64,000 nt of DNA from Micrococcus endophyticus (GCF_014205115.1 NZ_JACHMW010000001.1:1302001-1366000); one strand, 5' to 3'. Counted from the first letter of the stretch, positions 37,182 to 45,789 are shown. The notes: generated by a model from the letters alone, not told the origin. Numbers and translations are program-made.

Positions 37182-38573
37182 CTATTCGTCCTCTTCGTAG
37201 GTCTTCAGGCGCTTCCTGGGCCGGCGTGCCGGCGGGGGCGTGGGCGGGGCGGTAGAGGGACGTGGAGTCGCGGGGATGCGGTCGTTGATGTCTCTGCGCA
37301 GCTGCCGGCGGCGGGCCCTGCGAGCGGTTTCGATGTCGTGGAGGCTGTAGCGCTGATTGGGGTGGGCTTCGTCGATCGCTGTACACACGAAGGTGTCGTG
37401 GTCGTAGATGCGGATCTCGGACAGGTCGCGGGGGTCGTAGCGGATGGTGACCGTGCGGCCGACGAACGAGGCGAGCGTGGGCGAGAGGTAGCGCTGGCCT
37501 TGGAAGTGGATCCCGTCGCGCTGGACGGTGCGGTGCTTGGAGACCCGCAGCAGCAGCCCGTCGAGCTCCTGGAGACTCTCCGGGAGTCGCGGCAGCCATC
37601 CCTCAGCGATCCACGCCGCCTTCGGGCTCGTGCGGATCCCGGTGTGCGTGCGCTGGTTGTACTGGCCGACGAACTCCCCGATGGCGCGGTCGAGCCCAGG
37701 CAGGTCCAGCACCGGCAAAGGGTGTGGGTTCCCGGGGGTGAGGCGCCCGGGCAGGGTCGCGAGCACCTCGGTGTTGACGGTGTGGAAGAACCGCTCGATC
37801 TTCCCCCTGCCCTGGGGGCGGGCGACCGTGGAGTGGATGATGCGGATCTTCAACGCGATCGCGGTGTACTCGAGGTGATGGCTGGTGAAGTCACTGCCGT
37901 GGTCGACGTAGAGGACGTCCGGGATGCCGCACATCGGCCAGGCGGGATCACTCTTGGGCCAGATCGCTTGCCGAAGCGCCAGTGCCGTGTTCATCGCCGA
38001 GGGCGCTCCCTCGAAGACCATGTACCCGCAGATCGCCCGCGAGTAATCGTCCATGACAGTGGTCAGCCAGGGCCTGGATGGTCTCGCGCTGGGGTCCTTG
38101 ATGAGGATGTCCAGCTGAGTGTGGTCGACCTGCCACAGGGCGTTGGGCCGCTCTGCGCGGTGACGGAAGACGAGCTCGTGGCGGTCCCGGTAGGACGCTG
38201 GCCCCTCGAGCGCGAGCGTCACCATCCCGGGATCCAACGCTTGCACGATCGACCGCACCGTCGCGTAGCTCGGCGTACTCACGCCTCTTCGTGCGGCCTC
38301 GACAGCGGTCAGGCGATGCAATGTCGCGATGCTCGGGCGGGGCCTGGTCAGCGCCAGGTGCTCCACGAAAGCCACCAGCTCTGGCGCGGCGCGCCGAGTG
38401 CCGGCGTCGGCACGCTGCGATCGTTCGAGAGCCGAGATGCCGCCGGCTCGGTAGAGGCTGTGCCAGCGCGAGAGCGTTCGCTCTCCTATCCCGGCCTCAC
38501 GGGCAAGGCTCGCCAGGGGGATACCGTCTTCGACGTGGAGCCGCAGAATCTTCCACTTCTGCGACCCGTCCAT
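37182..38573 (-). CDS. Mu/TniA-type DDE transposase
   Basis: A DDE transposase of 463 residues. N-terminal helix-turn-helix units (SLAREAGIGERTLSRWHSLYRAGG), then the rve core with catalytic Asp in LWQVDHTQLDIL, second Asp in VLYVDHGSDF and Glu in GRGKIERFFHTV, then a Mu-type C-terminal beta-barrel (IHFQGQRYLSPTLASFVGRTVTIRYDPRD) and a basic Pro-rich tail. The chosen ATG at 38573 is one base after the recombinase stop; an ATG at 38609 would overlap it. Order recombinase, transposase, ATPase is the order of Tn5053/Tn552-like modules. Confidence 0.88.
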   Translation of the reverse strand: MDGSQKWKILRLHVEDGIPLASLAREAGIGERTLSRWHSLYRAGGISALERSQRADAGTRRAAPELVAFVEHLALTRPRPSIATLHRLTAVEAARRGVSTPSYATVRSIVQALDPGMVTLALEGPASYRDRHELVFRHRAERPNALWQVDHTQLDILIKDPSARPSRPWLTTVMDDYSRAICGYMVFEGAPSAMNTALALRQAIWPKSDPAWPMCGIPDVLYVDHGSDFTSHHLEYTAIALKIRIIHSTVARPQGRGKIERFFHTVNTEVLATLPGRLTPGNPHPLPVLDLPGLDRAIGEFVGQYNQRTHTGIRTSPKAAWIAEGWLPRLPESLQELDGLLLRVSKHRTVQRDGIHFQGQRYLSPTLASFVGRTVTIRYDPRDLSEIRIYDHDTFVCTAIDEAHPNQRYSLHDIETARRARRRQLRRDINDRIPATPRPSTAPPTPPPARRPRKRLKTYEEDE

Positions 38574-38574
38574 G

Positions 38575-39174
38575 TCACGCCTGCGCGATGCTCTCGCGAG
38601 CAGCGGCACCCCGCTGGTGGCGGTAGAGCGTCGCCCGTGACCACCCCACCAGGCGCGCCGCCTCCTCAGCGGTGCGGCCCTTCGCCCGCTCTTCGGCGGC
38701 GATCGCCAGCTTGCGATCCACGACCTCGGGGTCCACGGGCGGCCGGCCGAACTTGGTGCCCTGAGCGCGGGCCGCGGCGATTCCGGCGTTGACGCGCTCG
38801 GTGATCAGCTCTCGTTCGTACTCCGCCAGCGTTGCCAGCATCCCGAGCATGAGCCGCCCCGACGAAGTCTCGGGATCAATCCCGTCGGAGACCGACTGGA
38901 TCTTCACCCCGCGGTCCCGAAACAGGTGCACGGTGTTGAGCACGTCGATCAGCGACCGGCCCAGTCGATCGATCCGCCAGACCACCACCGTGTCCTCCGG
39001 CTCGGCGTAGGCCAGGAGCTTCTTCATGCCCGGACGCTCCGCTGCGCTCTTCGCCCCGGACGTCACATCCGAGAACACATCCCGCTTCTGCACGCCGGCG
39101 GCAAGGAGAGCGTCGAGCTGCAGCGACGGATCCTGTCCCGCCGTCGACACCCGCGTGTACCCCAGAAGCCTCAT
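38575..39174 (-). CDS. Serine recombinase (resolvase/invertase)
   Basis: A small serine recombinase of 199 residues from the ATG at 39174. The catalytic Ser is in LLGYTRVSTAGQDPSLQ, the Arg cluster in VVWRIDRLGRSLIDVLNTV, and the E-helix start in LATLAEYERELITERVNAG. The DNA-binding part is GRTAEEAARLVGWSRATLYRHQRG. As the first gene of the transposition module it should resolve cointegrates. In front of it (39201-39226 and 39242-39310) are inverted pairs CGTTCCG/CGGAACG and ACGAGACAC/GTGTCTCGT, which could be subsites of its res region. Confidence 0.9.
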   Translation of the reverse strand: MRLLGYTRVSTAGQDPSLQLDALLAAGVQKRDVFSDVTSGAKSAAERPGMKKLLAYAEPEDTVVVWRIDRLGRSLIDVLNTVHLFRDRGVKIQSVSDGIDPETSSGRLMLGMLATLAEYERELITERVNAGIAAARAQGTKFGRPPVDPEVVDRKLAIAAEERAKGRTAEEAARLVGWSRATLYRHQRGAAARESIAQA

Positions 39175-39200
39175 CACCACATGATGCCTCACAAACTACC

Positions 39201-39310
39201 CGTTCCGGAAGATCTGAGACGGAACGCGGTGCGACGACTTCACGAGACACTCCTTGCCGCTATCGGCCCAGCTCGAGACAGGTCCACCGCGGCTCCGTCA
39301 CGTGTCTCGT
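39201..39310. other. Candidate res site region upstream of the recombinase gene
   Basis: Inverted pairs CGTTCCG (39201) / CGGAACG (39220) and ACGAGACAC (39242) / GTGTCTCGT (39302) lie within 110 bases just upstream of the serine recombinase gene. Resolvase res sites sit at this place and consist of paired half-sites. No transposon terminal repeat was found with confidence. Confidence 0.3.
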
Positions 39311-39419
39311 AAAGCTGTAGCTTGCCGATACATCCCCGGACTCGACGGAGTCCCGAGCAATGCCTCCGAGTTCGCTACATGGGGCACGCTCACCTCAGCC
39401 GATACGGAATGATCGAGCG

Positions 39420-39974
39420 ATGGACATTGAAAGATGCGTGTTTCATGCCCGGTCGAGCCGCAACGCCTCAGCTGACGAGCTCACGTCATTAAGTGCACTG
39501 GCAGCTTCGGACCCTGACGCTTACGCAGATGCGCTTTCGAAGTACGACGACACTCCGGAACGCCGCCGCCTCCGAGACACCTGGATCCCCTTGGTAGAGG
39601 CTGCCTGGACCGACGTGGTCTTCCTGTCACCGATCCGACCCCACGCCATCTGGAGAGCATGGAGAAGCGTCGCTGGAGTCGAGCTGCCATCCCTAGAGTT
39701 CTGGGCGATCCCCGTCGATGAGATCGGGCACTCGGTTGTTTTCGACCGACAGATCACCGCGACAGGCGAGCCAATCGACCAGCGAGAGGTGCGAGCTGTC
39801 GACGCCAAAACTTACCGATCGTCGCGCGATACGACGAATGCAAATCTGCAGTGGATAACAAGTCTGGCCCGATCGAACAAGCGCGGGGCATGGTTCAACG
39901 GAACGCCGCATGTCCTCACGCGCGGGCCCGTGCCGCTCAACTCAGCCGTAGTGATCGATTGGCGAAACCCCTGA
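39420..39974 (+). CDS. Hypothetical protein of atypical composition
   Basis: A 184-residue soluble protein that I do not recognise. It has an alpha-helical first half (SSRNASADELTSLSALAASDPDAYADAL, then TPERRRLRDTWIPLVEAAWTDVVFLSPIRPHAIWRAW) and a more beta-like second half (LEFWAIPVDEIGHSVVFDRQITATGEPIDQREVRAVDAKTY) ending VLTRGPVPLNSAVVIDW. No signal, membrane segment or metal motif. Codon use is clearly less GC-rich than in the chromosomal genes, which points to acquisition from elsewhere. It lies alone between the recombinase of one mobile module and the remnant of another. The ATG at 39420 was chosen as the first with an even-looking N terminus; the ribosome-binding site is weak. Confidence 0.5.
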   Translation: MDIERCVFHARSSRNASADELTSLSALAASDPDAYADALSKYDDTPERRRLRDTWIPLVEAAWTDVVFLSPIRPHAIWRAWRSVAGVELPSLEFWAIPVDEIGHSVVFDRQITATGEPIDQREVRAVDAKTYRSSRDTTNANLQWITSLARSNKRGAWFNGTPHVLTRGPVPLNSAVVIDWRNP

Positions 39975-40339
39975 CCAAGAGCCCTGGGTCAGGGGATGCC
40001 ATTGGTTGGACACATCCCTCTGACGCGAGGAGTCCTCGCGGTCGGCGCCATCAAGAGCTTCAAAAAGCCCGCCACTGTACGTTCACATCCACAGGAGGGC
40101 GAGCCAGTCCACACTCCAAAGATTGATTCTGTCGACCCTTACTAGATTAACATTCTCGGCTGACTGGCCGGGAAACAACGGGCGAGATTGTCTCGGGCGA
40201 GACCAAGTGCCCACTACTGACAGGATGCGGCATGTATGACCGCCGCAGAATTTTGACGATCAGACACAGGCCGACTGCCTCACGCGAAGCTGAGATGAAC
40301 AGCAATCCCAGGCAAACAACGCACAAGTGTTTGACCACG
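39975..40339. other. Gene-free stretch of lower GC
   Basis: 365 bases with visibly more A and T than the surroundings (for example TTACTAGATTAACATTCTCG). No plausible gene on either strand. It may be the non-coding end of an acquired segment. Confidence 0.4.
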
Positions 40340-40545
40340 CTAGCGCTTCCCGATCGCTCTTCGCCCCGCTTCGCGGAGTTCTCCCGTGGGCGAGACATGG
40401 CGGTAGAGGGTCTGACGGGTGATGCCGAGCTCTTTGCACAAACCGCCGACATTCGTGTCGGGCTGTCCCATCGACGCCATCACCAGACGAATTTTCGCCG
40501 GCGTCATCCTGTAGGGCCGGCAGCGGTGCTGGGCGACAAGCAATG
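40340..40545 (-). pseudogene. C-terminal remnant of a serine recombinase
   Basis: A frame ending at 40340 encodes RPYRMTPAKIRLVMASMGQP, followed by a helix-turn-helix (GGLCKELGITRQTLYRHVSPTGE) and a basic end. This is the DNA-binding tail of an invertase/resolvase of the Hin/Pin type; the catalytic domain is gone. It lies directly downstream of a transposase fragment, a relic of a module related to but different from the one at 36,375-39,174. Confidence 0.65.
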
Positions 40546-40564
40546 GTGGGGCTTGGCCACCCGC

Positions 40565-40811
40565 TACGATTGTGAGGATGGGAGTGCAGCCCGAGGAACA
40601 TGGCGTAGCCGCACACCGTCCTGGAACAGTCATCGAGCACGACCGTGAGCCAGGGCCGGGCGGGCTTTCCGTTCGCGGCCAGGACGATGATGTCCAGCAC
40701 GGTGTGGTCGGCCTGCCACATCGCGTTGGGCTCCTCAGCGGTGCGGCGCAGCACGAGCTCGCAGTTCGCCGGGGGCTGACTTTGTAGCGGAATGCTTCGT
40801 TTGCGGGGCAT
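40565..40811 (-). pseudogene. Fragment of an rve-type transposase
   Basis: On the minus strand CELVLRRTAEEPNAMWQADHTVLDIIV and GKPARPWLTVVLDDCSRTVCGYAMFLG match the region around the first catalytic Asp of Mu/TniA or IS481-type transposases, and resemble the intact protein at 37182-38573 (LWQVDHTQLDIL...RPWLTTVMDDYSRAICGYMVF). Both ends are missing; the frame then runs into unrelated sequence. It ends 50 bases before the exchanger gene. Confidence 0.7.
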
Positions 40812-40862
40812 TCGCGCGATACGCCGAACGAATCGTCCGGCGTGGTCCGTAGACTCCTGCCC

Positions 40863-42005
40863 ATGGACCTTCTGGACGTGGGACGGATCGTTGCTGGGCT
40901 GGTATTGCTGATACTGGGCGGAGAGCTTCTGGTGCGCGGGGCCTCGGCCCTGGCCCGGCGGGTGGGCATTTCTTCCCTGGTGGTCGGGCTGACGGTGGTC
41001 TCGGCCGCCACCTCGGCACCGGAGCTGGCAGTCACCATCGGCGCGGTCCTGCGCGATGAACCCGGGTTAGCCGTGGGCAACGTGGTCGGCAGCAACATCG
41101 TCAACGTCCTGCTCATCCTCGGGCTCTCCGCCCTAGTCATTCCCCTGATCGTGAGGCAACGGCTGGTACGTTTCGACCTGCCTTTAATGGTGGCTCTGTC
41201 GGTCGGGTTGCTGCTCGTGTCCCTCGACGGGCGGATCAGCGCGGTCGAGGGGCTGATCCTGTTCTGCGCGGTGGTGGCGCACGTGGTGTTGACCGTCGTC
41301 ATCAGCCGGCGCGAGGCGAAGTCCCCGGTCCACGGGGCAGGGTCATCCAGTGGCGCGTCCGTCCCCGACGCTGCCGGTGAGGGCGAGGAGCCGTCTCCCG
41401 CTTCGACCGGCAGGTCGCTTCTGCTCGTGGCGCTGGGGGTCGTCCTGTTGGTGGGCGGCGCGACGCTGCTGGTCGAGGGGGCGGTGAGCATCGCCACCAC
41501 TTTAGGCGTAAGCAGCCTGGTGGTCGGGTTGACCGTGGTGGCGGTCGGGACGTCCCTGCCGGAGCTGGCGACCTCGATCATCGCGGTGCGCCGTGGCGAA
41601 CGTGATCTGGCCGTGGGCAACGTGGTGGGCAGCAACATCTTCAACATCGGGGTGGTGCTTGGACTGCCCGCGCTGGTCGCTTCTGGCGGCATCCCGGTCT
41701 CGAACGCCGCGGTGGCCTTCGACATCCCGGTGATGCTCACCGCCGCCCTCGCCCTGCTGCCTGTCACGTTCACCGGCTTCGCGGTGGCCCGCTGGGAAGG
41801 TGCCCTGTTCGTGGCCCTGTATCTGGCCTATACGGGTTACGTCGTCCTGGCCGCCACCGCGCACGACGCGCTGGAAGGCTTCACCGCCGTCATGGTCTGG
41901 TTCGTCCTCCCGCTGGTGGCCGTCACACTGATCGCCTTCACCTCCTACGAGCTCGGGCTGCGCAAGGGGCGTCAGGGCCTCGGAGGAACACCAGGTGTGT
42001 CCTGA
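40863..42005 (+). CDS. Calcium/sodium antiporter (CaCA family)
   Basis: A membrane exchanger of 380 residues with about ten helices in two homologous halves. Each half holds the alpha-repeat: first VVGLTVVSAATSAPELAVTIGAVL with GNVVGSNIVNVLLILG, second VVGLTVVAVGTSLPELATSIIAV with GNVVGSNIFNIGVVLG. These Glu and Asn residues form the ion site of YrbG-type K+-independent Na+/Ca2+ exchangers. The first repeat has AATSAPE in place of the usual GTSAPE. A hydrophilic loop of about 30 residues joins the halves. ATG 40863. It is complete although surrounded by transposon debris, so it may be cargo. Confidence 0.9.
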   Translation: MDLLDVGRIVAGLVLLILGGELLVRGASALARRVGISSLVVGLTVVSAATSAPELAVTIGAVLRDEPGLAVGNVVGSNIVNVLLILGLSALVIPLIVRQRLVRFDLPLMVALSVGLLLVSLDGRISAVEGLILFCAVVAHVVLTVVISRREAKSPVHGAGSSSGASVPDAAGEGEEPSPASTGRSLLLVALGVVLLVGGATLLVEGAVSIATTLGVSSLVVGLTVVAVGTSLPELATSIIAVRRGERDLAVGNVVGSNIFNIGVVLGLPALVASGGIPVSNAAVAFDIPVMLTAALALLPVTFTGFAVARWEGALFVALYLAYTGYVVLAATAHDALEGFTAVMVWFVLPLVAVTLIAFTSYELGLRKGRQGLGGTPGVS

Positions 42006-42825
42006 CCATGGGCATCGGCACCTTGCGGACCTGGGACTCGACTGCTCTGCGTTCCGTCCCTGGCGGGCAGAGGACGGTCGCTGGTCTCCGGTAAACGGGC
42101 GTGTGGCCTCGTCCGGGGCCTACGACCTGTGGAAGATATGGAGATCATGAGCGTCGCCTGCGACGCCCCCCTGTGACAGACCCTGGTGCGCCGCTACGCC
42201 GACGGACGGAAGAAGCCGCAGCCCGGGCGAAGGAACATCCCTCGGAGGCGTTCCGCGACTGGTGCTATTCATCCTCGAACAGCAGGCCACCGATCTCGCC
42301 TTCAGCGACGTGTTCCTGTCAGCGGATGCGGGCACCGAACTCTTCCAAGCGGAAGTCCGCCGCGCACCAGGCGAATGGCGCCGGTTCGGTGGCTACATGC
42401 TCCAGTCCTTCCGCACCACGGCCGGCCCGCCGGCCGCGCCCCCCTCGGCTTTGCTCAGCGAACAAGCCGCCGAAAACTGAACCACCCGTCATCGGCATAC
42501 AAGGAACGCAAGGCTCGGCGTCTGCGGGCGATGGCATATCGCCGCTCTCCGCCACGGCAGGCATTGCTCATCGGCCACTAAACGCCGCGAGAACCACGCC
42601 ATTTACCGCTGCGACTCACAACCCTTCCCGTGCTCCTTCCCCCGAGCGCGCCAAAACCCCTTCGTATCTGCCGCCACTACACACGATGGCGCCCGCCACT
42701 CACCAAGTGCGGTGAGGGCGCGGGCGCCGATGGGACCTGTCAGGTCAGTACCGAGTCACGGTCAGCGTTGCGGTGGTGCACAAGACGACCCTCTTCAGAG
42801 GAGCGTCTAGGGATGCCGCCACGGT
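42006..42825. other. Stretch without a recognisable gene
   Basis: 820 bases between the exchanger and an IS remnant. Short open frames exist on both strands (for example 42262-42480, 72 residues), but none has a family signature, a good ribosome-binding site or the strong codon bias of neighbours. It probably holds decayed coding DNA. Confidence 0.4.
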
Positions 42826-43006
42826 GGCTCTTCCCAGATGAGGGTGTAGGTCGCCGGGCGCGTCGGTCCACAGGTAGACGTCGAGGTCTCCCGACGATGG
42901 AGGTTCCTACGCCATCCATCCGAAAGACCTCGACGTGACCGACGCTACCCCTCCGGCCGGCTTCGGCCGCCTTGACCTGAGCGCCTTCGCGTCTCATCTC
43001 AATTGA
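42826..43006 (+). mobile_element. End of an ISL3-family element with truncated transposase start
   Basis: GGCTCTTCCC at 42826 is the typical outer end of ISL3 elements. About 110 bases on, a GTG at 42935 opens a 23-codon frame (VTDATPPAGFGRLDLSAFAS...) that is the usual N terminus of actinobacterial ISL3 transposases, then stops at 43006. The rest of the element is absent, so this is a decayed end, not an active copy. Confidence 0.55.
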
Positions 43007-43220
43007 CCCTGATCGAGTCTGCTGACCCCCTCGACGAGAACGCAGCGACACATCACAGCCACCCGACCCCGACCGTCCGGGAAGCCGGGGCACGTCACAT
43101 GGCCTGTGCTGCGGGCGTGTCGAGTGGGTCGTCCAGGGGCGACGCAGTAGCGTCGACGCGACGTGCTGAGAGGTGGTTCCAGTCGAGCACGAGGACACCG
43201 GCTACAGGCATGGCGATAGG

Positions 43221-44162
43221 TCAGGAACGGCGTCGCTCCCTGCGCAGGAGGGAGCGCAGAGTCTCGGCGTTCGTGTAGCCGACCCGTCGCGCGATCTCGG
43301 CGGAGGTGAGATCCGTGGTTGCTGAGAGGTGCCAAGCGCGTTCGGTGCGAAGCCGTTGGACGAACCCGAGCGGAGTGAGGTTGAGCGCCGCACGGACTCG
43401 TCGTTCGAGGGTGCGCCGGCTGGTGCCGAGCGACTGCGCGACGAAGGCGACGTTGAACGGTTCGTCCAGGCGGGCGCGCACGAAGCGTTCGAACTCGACG
43501 ACGATCGGGTCCTCGTGCCGGAGATGTTCGTAGGCGACGAAGGCCGCCTGCGACGGACGCTCGTCGATGATGAGGCACTTGGCGACATGTTGGGCCAGGT
43601 CGGGGCTGATCGATCGCACGAGTGAGAGCGCGAGGTCGATGTGGGCGAACGCGGCGCCGGCGGTGACGAGGTTCCCGTCGACCACGACCATGGTGTCGAG
43701 ATCGAGGGCGACGGTCGGATAGCGCTTCAGGAACTCCGGCCCCAGGAACCAGCTGGTCGTCGCCCGCCGATGATGCATCCGTCCGGTCTCGGCGACGGCG
43801 AACACGCCGGTGCACGCCGCGGCAATCCGGGTGGTCGCCTCGTCGAGGCGCCCGAGCGAGGCGATGACCGAACGAGCATCTCGGCTCTGGAGGGCGTCGT
43901 GGGTAGCAGCGGCCGTGAGGGTTCCAAGCGCGGGGACGACGACCACGTCGAACTCTGCGGACTCCGACAGCGGGTGGTCCACCGACAGGGTCATCGATGT
44001 CGTCGTGGTCACTTGCCGTTTCGGTCCGAGGATGGCGAGGTCGATCGGGTCGATCCGCGGGTCGACATCGCTGCGGGCTCCGTCGGCCACCCGCACGATG
44101 TCGATGATCGACGCGACAGCCGAACCGAAGCAGCCGTCGATCGCGATCAGTCCGATACGCAT
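43221..44162 (-). CDS. GlxA-type transcriptional regulator (DJ-1/PfpI plus AraC HTH)
   Basis: A 313-residue regulator. The N-terminal DJ-1/PfpI-like domain starts MRIGLIAIDGCFGSAVASIIDIVRVAD and contains VVVPALGTL and the nucleophile-elbow-like IAAACTGVFAVAETG; its Cys matches the GATase1-like position. The C-terminal AraC domain has FNVAFVAQSLGTSRRTLERRV and LTSAEIARRVGYTNAETLRSLLRRE. The usual glutamine-type chemistry is lost in these proteins, which sense a ligand. It is divergent from the monooxygenase-like gene 108 bases away and probably controls it. Codon use is more mixed than in region 1. Confidence 0.85.
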   Translation of the reverse strand: MRIGLIAIDGCFGSAVASIIDIVRVADGARSDVDPRIDPIDLAILGPKRQVTTTTSMTLSVDHPLSESAEFDVVVVPALGTLTAAATHDALQSRDARSVIASLGRLDEATTRIAAACTGVFAVAETGRMHHRRATTSWFLGPEFLKRYPTVALDLDTMVVVDGNLVTAGAAFAHIDLALSLVRSISPDLAQHVAKCLIIDERPSQAAFVAYEHLRHEDPIVVEFERFVRARLDEPFNVAFVAQSLGTSRRTLERRVRAALNLTPLGFVQRLRTERAWHLSATTDLTSAEIARRVGYTNAETLRSLLRRERRRS

Positions 44163-44270
44163 GGCGTGAACAATAGCAATACTGTCGTATACGCCACTTC
44201 TCACATGCCCTTGCTCGTCATACGCTGAACTCGCTTCACCACGAAACCTCGACACCCAGGAGAACCCCTC

Positions 44271-44582
44271 ATGTCCACACCCGCATCACTTCCGTATGCC
44301 TTCGTCGCCAAGATCGTCGCGGCCGATGGACAGCACGACGCGCTCGCCGATCTGCTCGCCGGCGCTGTCGCCCTCGCCAACGAAGAAGTAGGAACGATTG
44401 TCTGGTTCGCGGTCAGGACCCACGCCGACACCTTCTGGATCTTCGATGCATTCCCCGACGAGGCCGCTCGCGACGCCCACGCCAACGGCGCCATCGTCGC
44501 AGCCCTGACGGCCAACCAGCACCTCCTCGGCGCTGCACCCGAGATCCTGCCGGCCGACGTCCTCGCGTCCAAGCTCCCGTAG
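44271..44582 (+). CDS. ABM-domain quinol monooxygenase-like protein
   Basis: A 103-residue single-domain protein of the antibiotic-biosynthesis-monooxygenase (YgiN-like) type: YAFVAKIVAADGQHDALADLLAGAVALANEE, then TIVWFAVRTHADTFWIFDAFPDEAARDAHANGAIVAAL. Members oxidise quinols or degrade reactive compounds; some bind heme. RBS AGGAGAA stands before the ATG. The stop codon TAG shares its last base with the first base of the IS3 element, so the insertion may have trimmed the natural C terminus by a few residues or provided the stop. Control by the divergent GlxA-type regulator is likely. Confidence 0.82.
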   Translation: MSTPASLPYAFVAKIVAADGQHDALADLLAGAVALANEEVGTIVWFAVRTHADTFWIFDAFPDEAARDAHANGAIVAALTANQHLLGAAPEILPADVLASKLP

Positions 44583-44613
44583 GGACTGGTGCATGGATAG
44601 GTGACAGTTTGTC

Positions 44614-45375
44614 TCACGCCGCGTGTGCGGTCGTGGGGTCCATGATCAACTCGTACTCGACCGGGGTCAACCGACTCAGCCGGTCCTGCCGGCGCCGCCG
44701 GTGATACGTCTTCTCGATCCACGTCACGATCGCAGTGCGTCACTCCTCCCGTGTGGCCCGTTGCCGTCGATCGAGCACATTCTTCTGCAGGAGCGCGAAG
44801 AAGGACTCCATGGCCGCATTGTCCCCGGCCGAGCCGACCTGTCCCATTGAACCGAGCAGCCCGTGCCGGGTGAGGGCGTCCTGGAACACGTTCGAGCGGA
44901 ACTGCGAGCCGCTGTCGGAGTGCACCACGCACCCGACCACCACGCTCGTGTCTCCTCGCCGCGCCACGGCTTGGTGAAGGGCGTCCACGGCCAACGAGGC
45001 CTGCATGCGCCCGGCCATGGAGTACCCCACGATCCGTCCGGCGTAGAGGTCCTTGATGGTGCAGAGGTAGAGCTTGCCCTCGCCCGTGGGGTGCTCGGTG
45101 ATGTCGGTCAGCCAGAGCTGGTTCAGTCCTTGGGCGGTGAACTGGCGCTTGACACGGTCATCGTGCACGGGCGGGCCGGGCCGGCGCCCGTTCTCGCCCC
45201 GCTTGGTCCCGAACGCTCAGTGCCACCCGTTGGCCTGGCAGAGCCGCCAGGCGGTTCGCGTGAGAGGGTTCTCCAGCCAGCGGTAGTAAGGCTGGCGGGC
45301 GAGCTTGAGCACCCGCAAGGACACCACGACGGGGATCCCGTCAGTGGCGAGCTCTTTCACGAGCGGGTACATCAT
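44614..45375 (-). pseudogene. IS3-family transposase OrfB, disrupted
   Basis: The frame starts MMYPLVKELATDGIPVVVSLRVL, overlapping the orfA stop. After YYRWLENPLT it jumps to WRLCQANGW, losing the usual helix-turn-helix region of about 60 residues. In-frame TGA codons follow at 45217-45219 (before AFGTKRGENGR) and at 44740-44742. The DDE core is still readable: WLTDITEHPTGEGKLYL (first Asp), VVHSDSGSQFRS (second Asp) and SAGDNAAMESFFALL (Glu), with the end RRRRQDRLSRLTPVEYELI. Not functional without partner copies. Confidence 0.85.
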
Positions 45376-45674
45376 TTTTTCGGCAGGTTCGCCTGGGACA
45401 GGTAGGCCGCTGCCCGGGGCAGGACTTCCTTCTCCTGCTCCTGCAGACGGATCCTGCGCCGGGCTGCCCGCAGTTCCGCAGCTTCCGTGGCGGTGGTGCC
45501 GGGCTTGTTGCCGGCCTCGATCTCTGCCTGACGCATCCAGTTCGTCAAGCAAGACTCGCAGATGCCGAAGTCCTGGGCGATCTGGCACAGCCGAGTACCG
45601 GGCTCGCGGTTCTGGGCCACGCGGACGACGTCATCGCGGAACTCTCGGGGGTAGGGGGCGGGGATGGCGCGCAT
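45372..45674 (-). CDS. IS3-family OrfA
   Basis: A 100-residue OrfA with the transposase_8 helix-turn-helix (PYPREFRDDVVRVAQNREPGTRLCQIAQDFGICESCLTNWMRQAE) and a leucine-zipper part. Its last codons contain the run AAAAAA directly before TGATG, a typical slippery site for -1 frameshifting into orfB, whose ATG overlaps the stop. OrfA itself appears intact, although OrfB is not. Confidence 0.85.
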   Translation of the reverse strand: MRAIPAPYPREFRDDVVRVAQNREPGTRLCQIAQDFGICESCLTNWMRQAEIEAGNKPGTTATEAAELRAARRRIRLQEQEKEVLPRAAAYLSQANLPKK

Positions 45675-45752
45675 CCTTCCCTGTGGTGTGCGAACACCAC
45701 AGATCGTATGTCACCTCTTCACGCACCAGTCCCGTCAACCTCGATGCACGAA

Positions 45753-45789
45753 GAAGCCCCCACACCGACTTGGTCGGTGCGGGGGCTTC
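45753..45789 (-). terminator. Terminator adjoining the tRNA fragment
   Basis: GAAGCCCCCACACCGAC-TTG-GTCGGTGCGGGGGCTTC, one mismatch. It lies 26 bases beyond the tRNA 3' end on the minus strand, and so is probably the native terminator of the tRNA gene that the element entered. Confidence 0.8.

Larger units (their letters stand above)
44582..45733 (-). mobile_element. IS3-family insertion sequence, decayed
   Basis: A 1,152-base element with imperfect terminal repeats of about 25 bases: left GGGACTGGTGCATGGATAGG and right (complement) GGGACTGGTGCGTGAAGAGG, both followed by TGACA. It contains orfA and orfB in the usual -1 arrangement. OrfB has two nonsense codons and an internal deletion of about 60 codons, so the copy is dead. 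A 3-base target duplication is not clear (GTA left, GTC right). Confidence 0.85.

Noticed and set aside
36281-39310. Terminal inverted repeats of the TniA-type transposon
   Set aside because: TGTC-starting sequences can be found near both sides, but no pair matched over more than a few bases; ends are left undefined.
42262-42480. A possible 72-residue protein
   Set aside because: No ribosome-binding site, no family signature and weak codon bias; kept only as part of a gene-free stretch.
44576-45740. A target-site duplication flanking the IS3 element
   Set aside because: The three bases outside the ends are GTA and GTC; two of three matches is not convincing.
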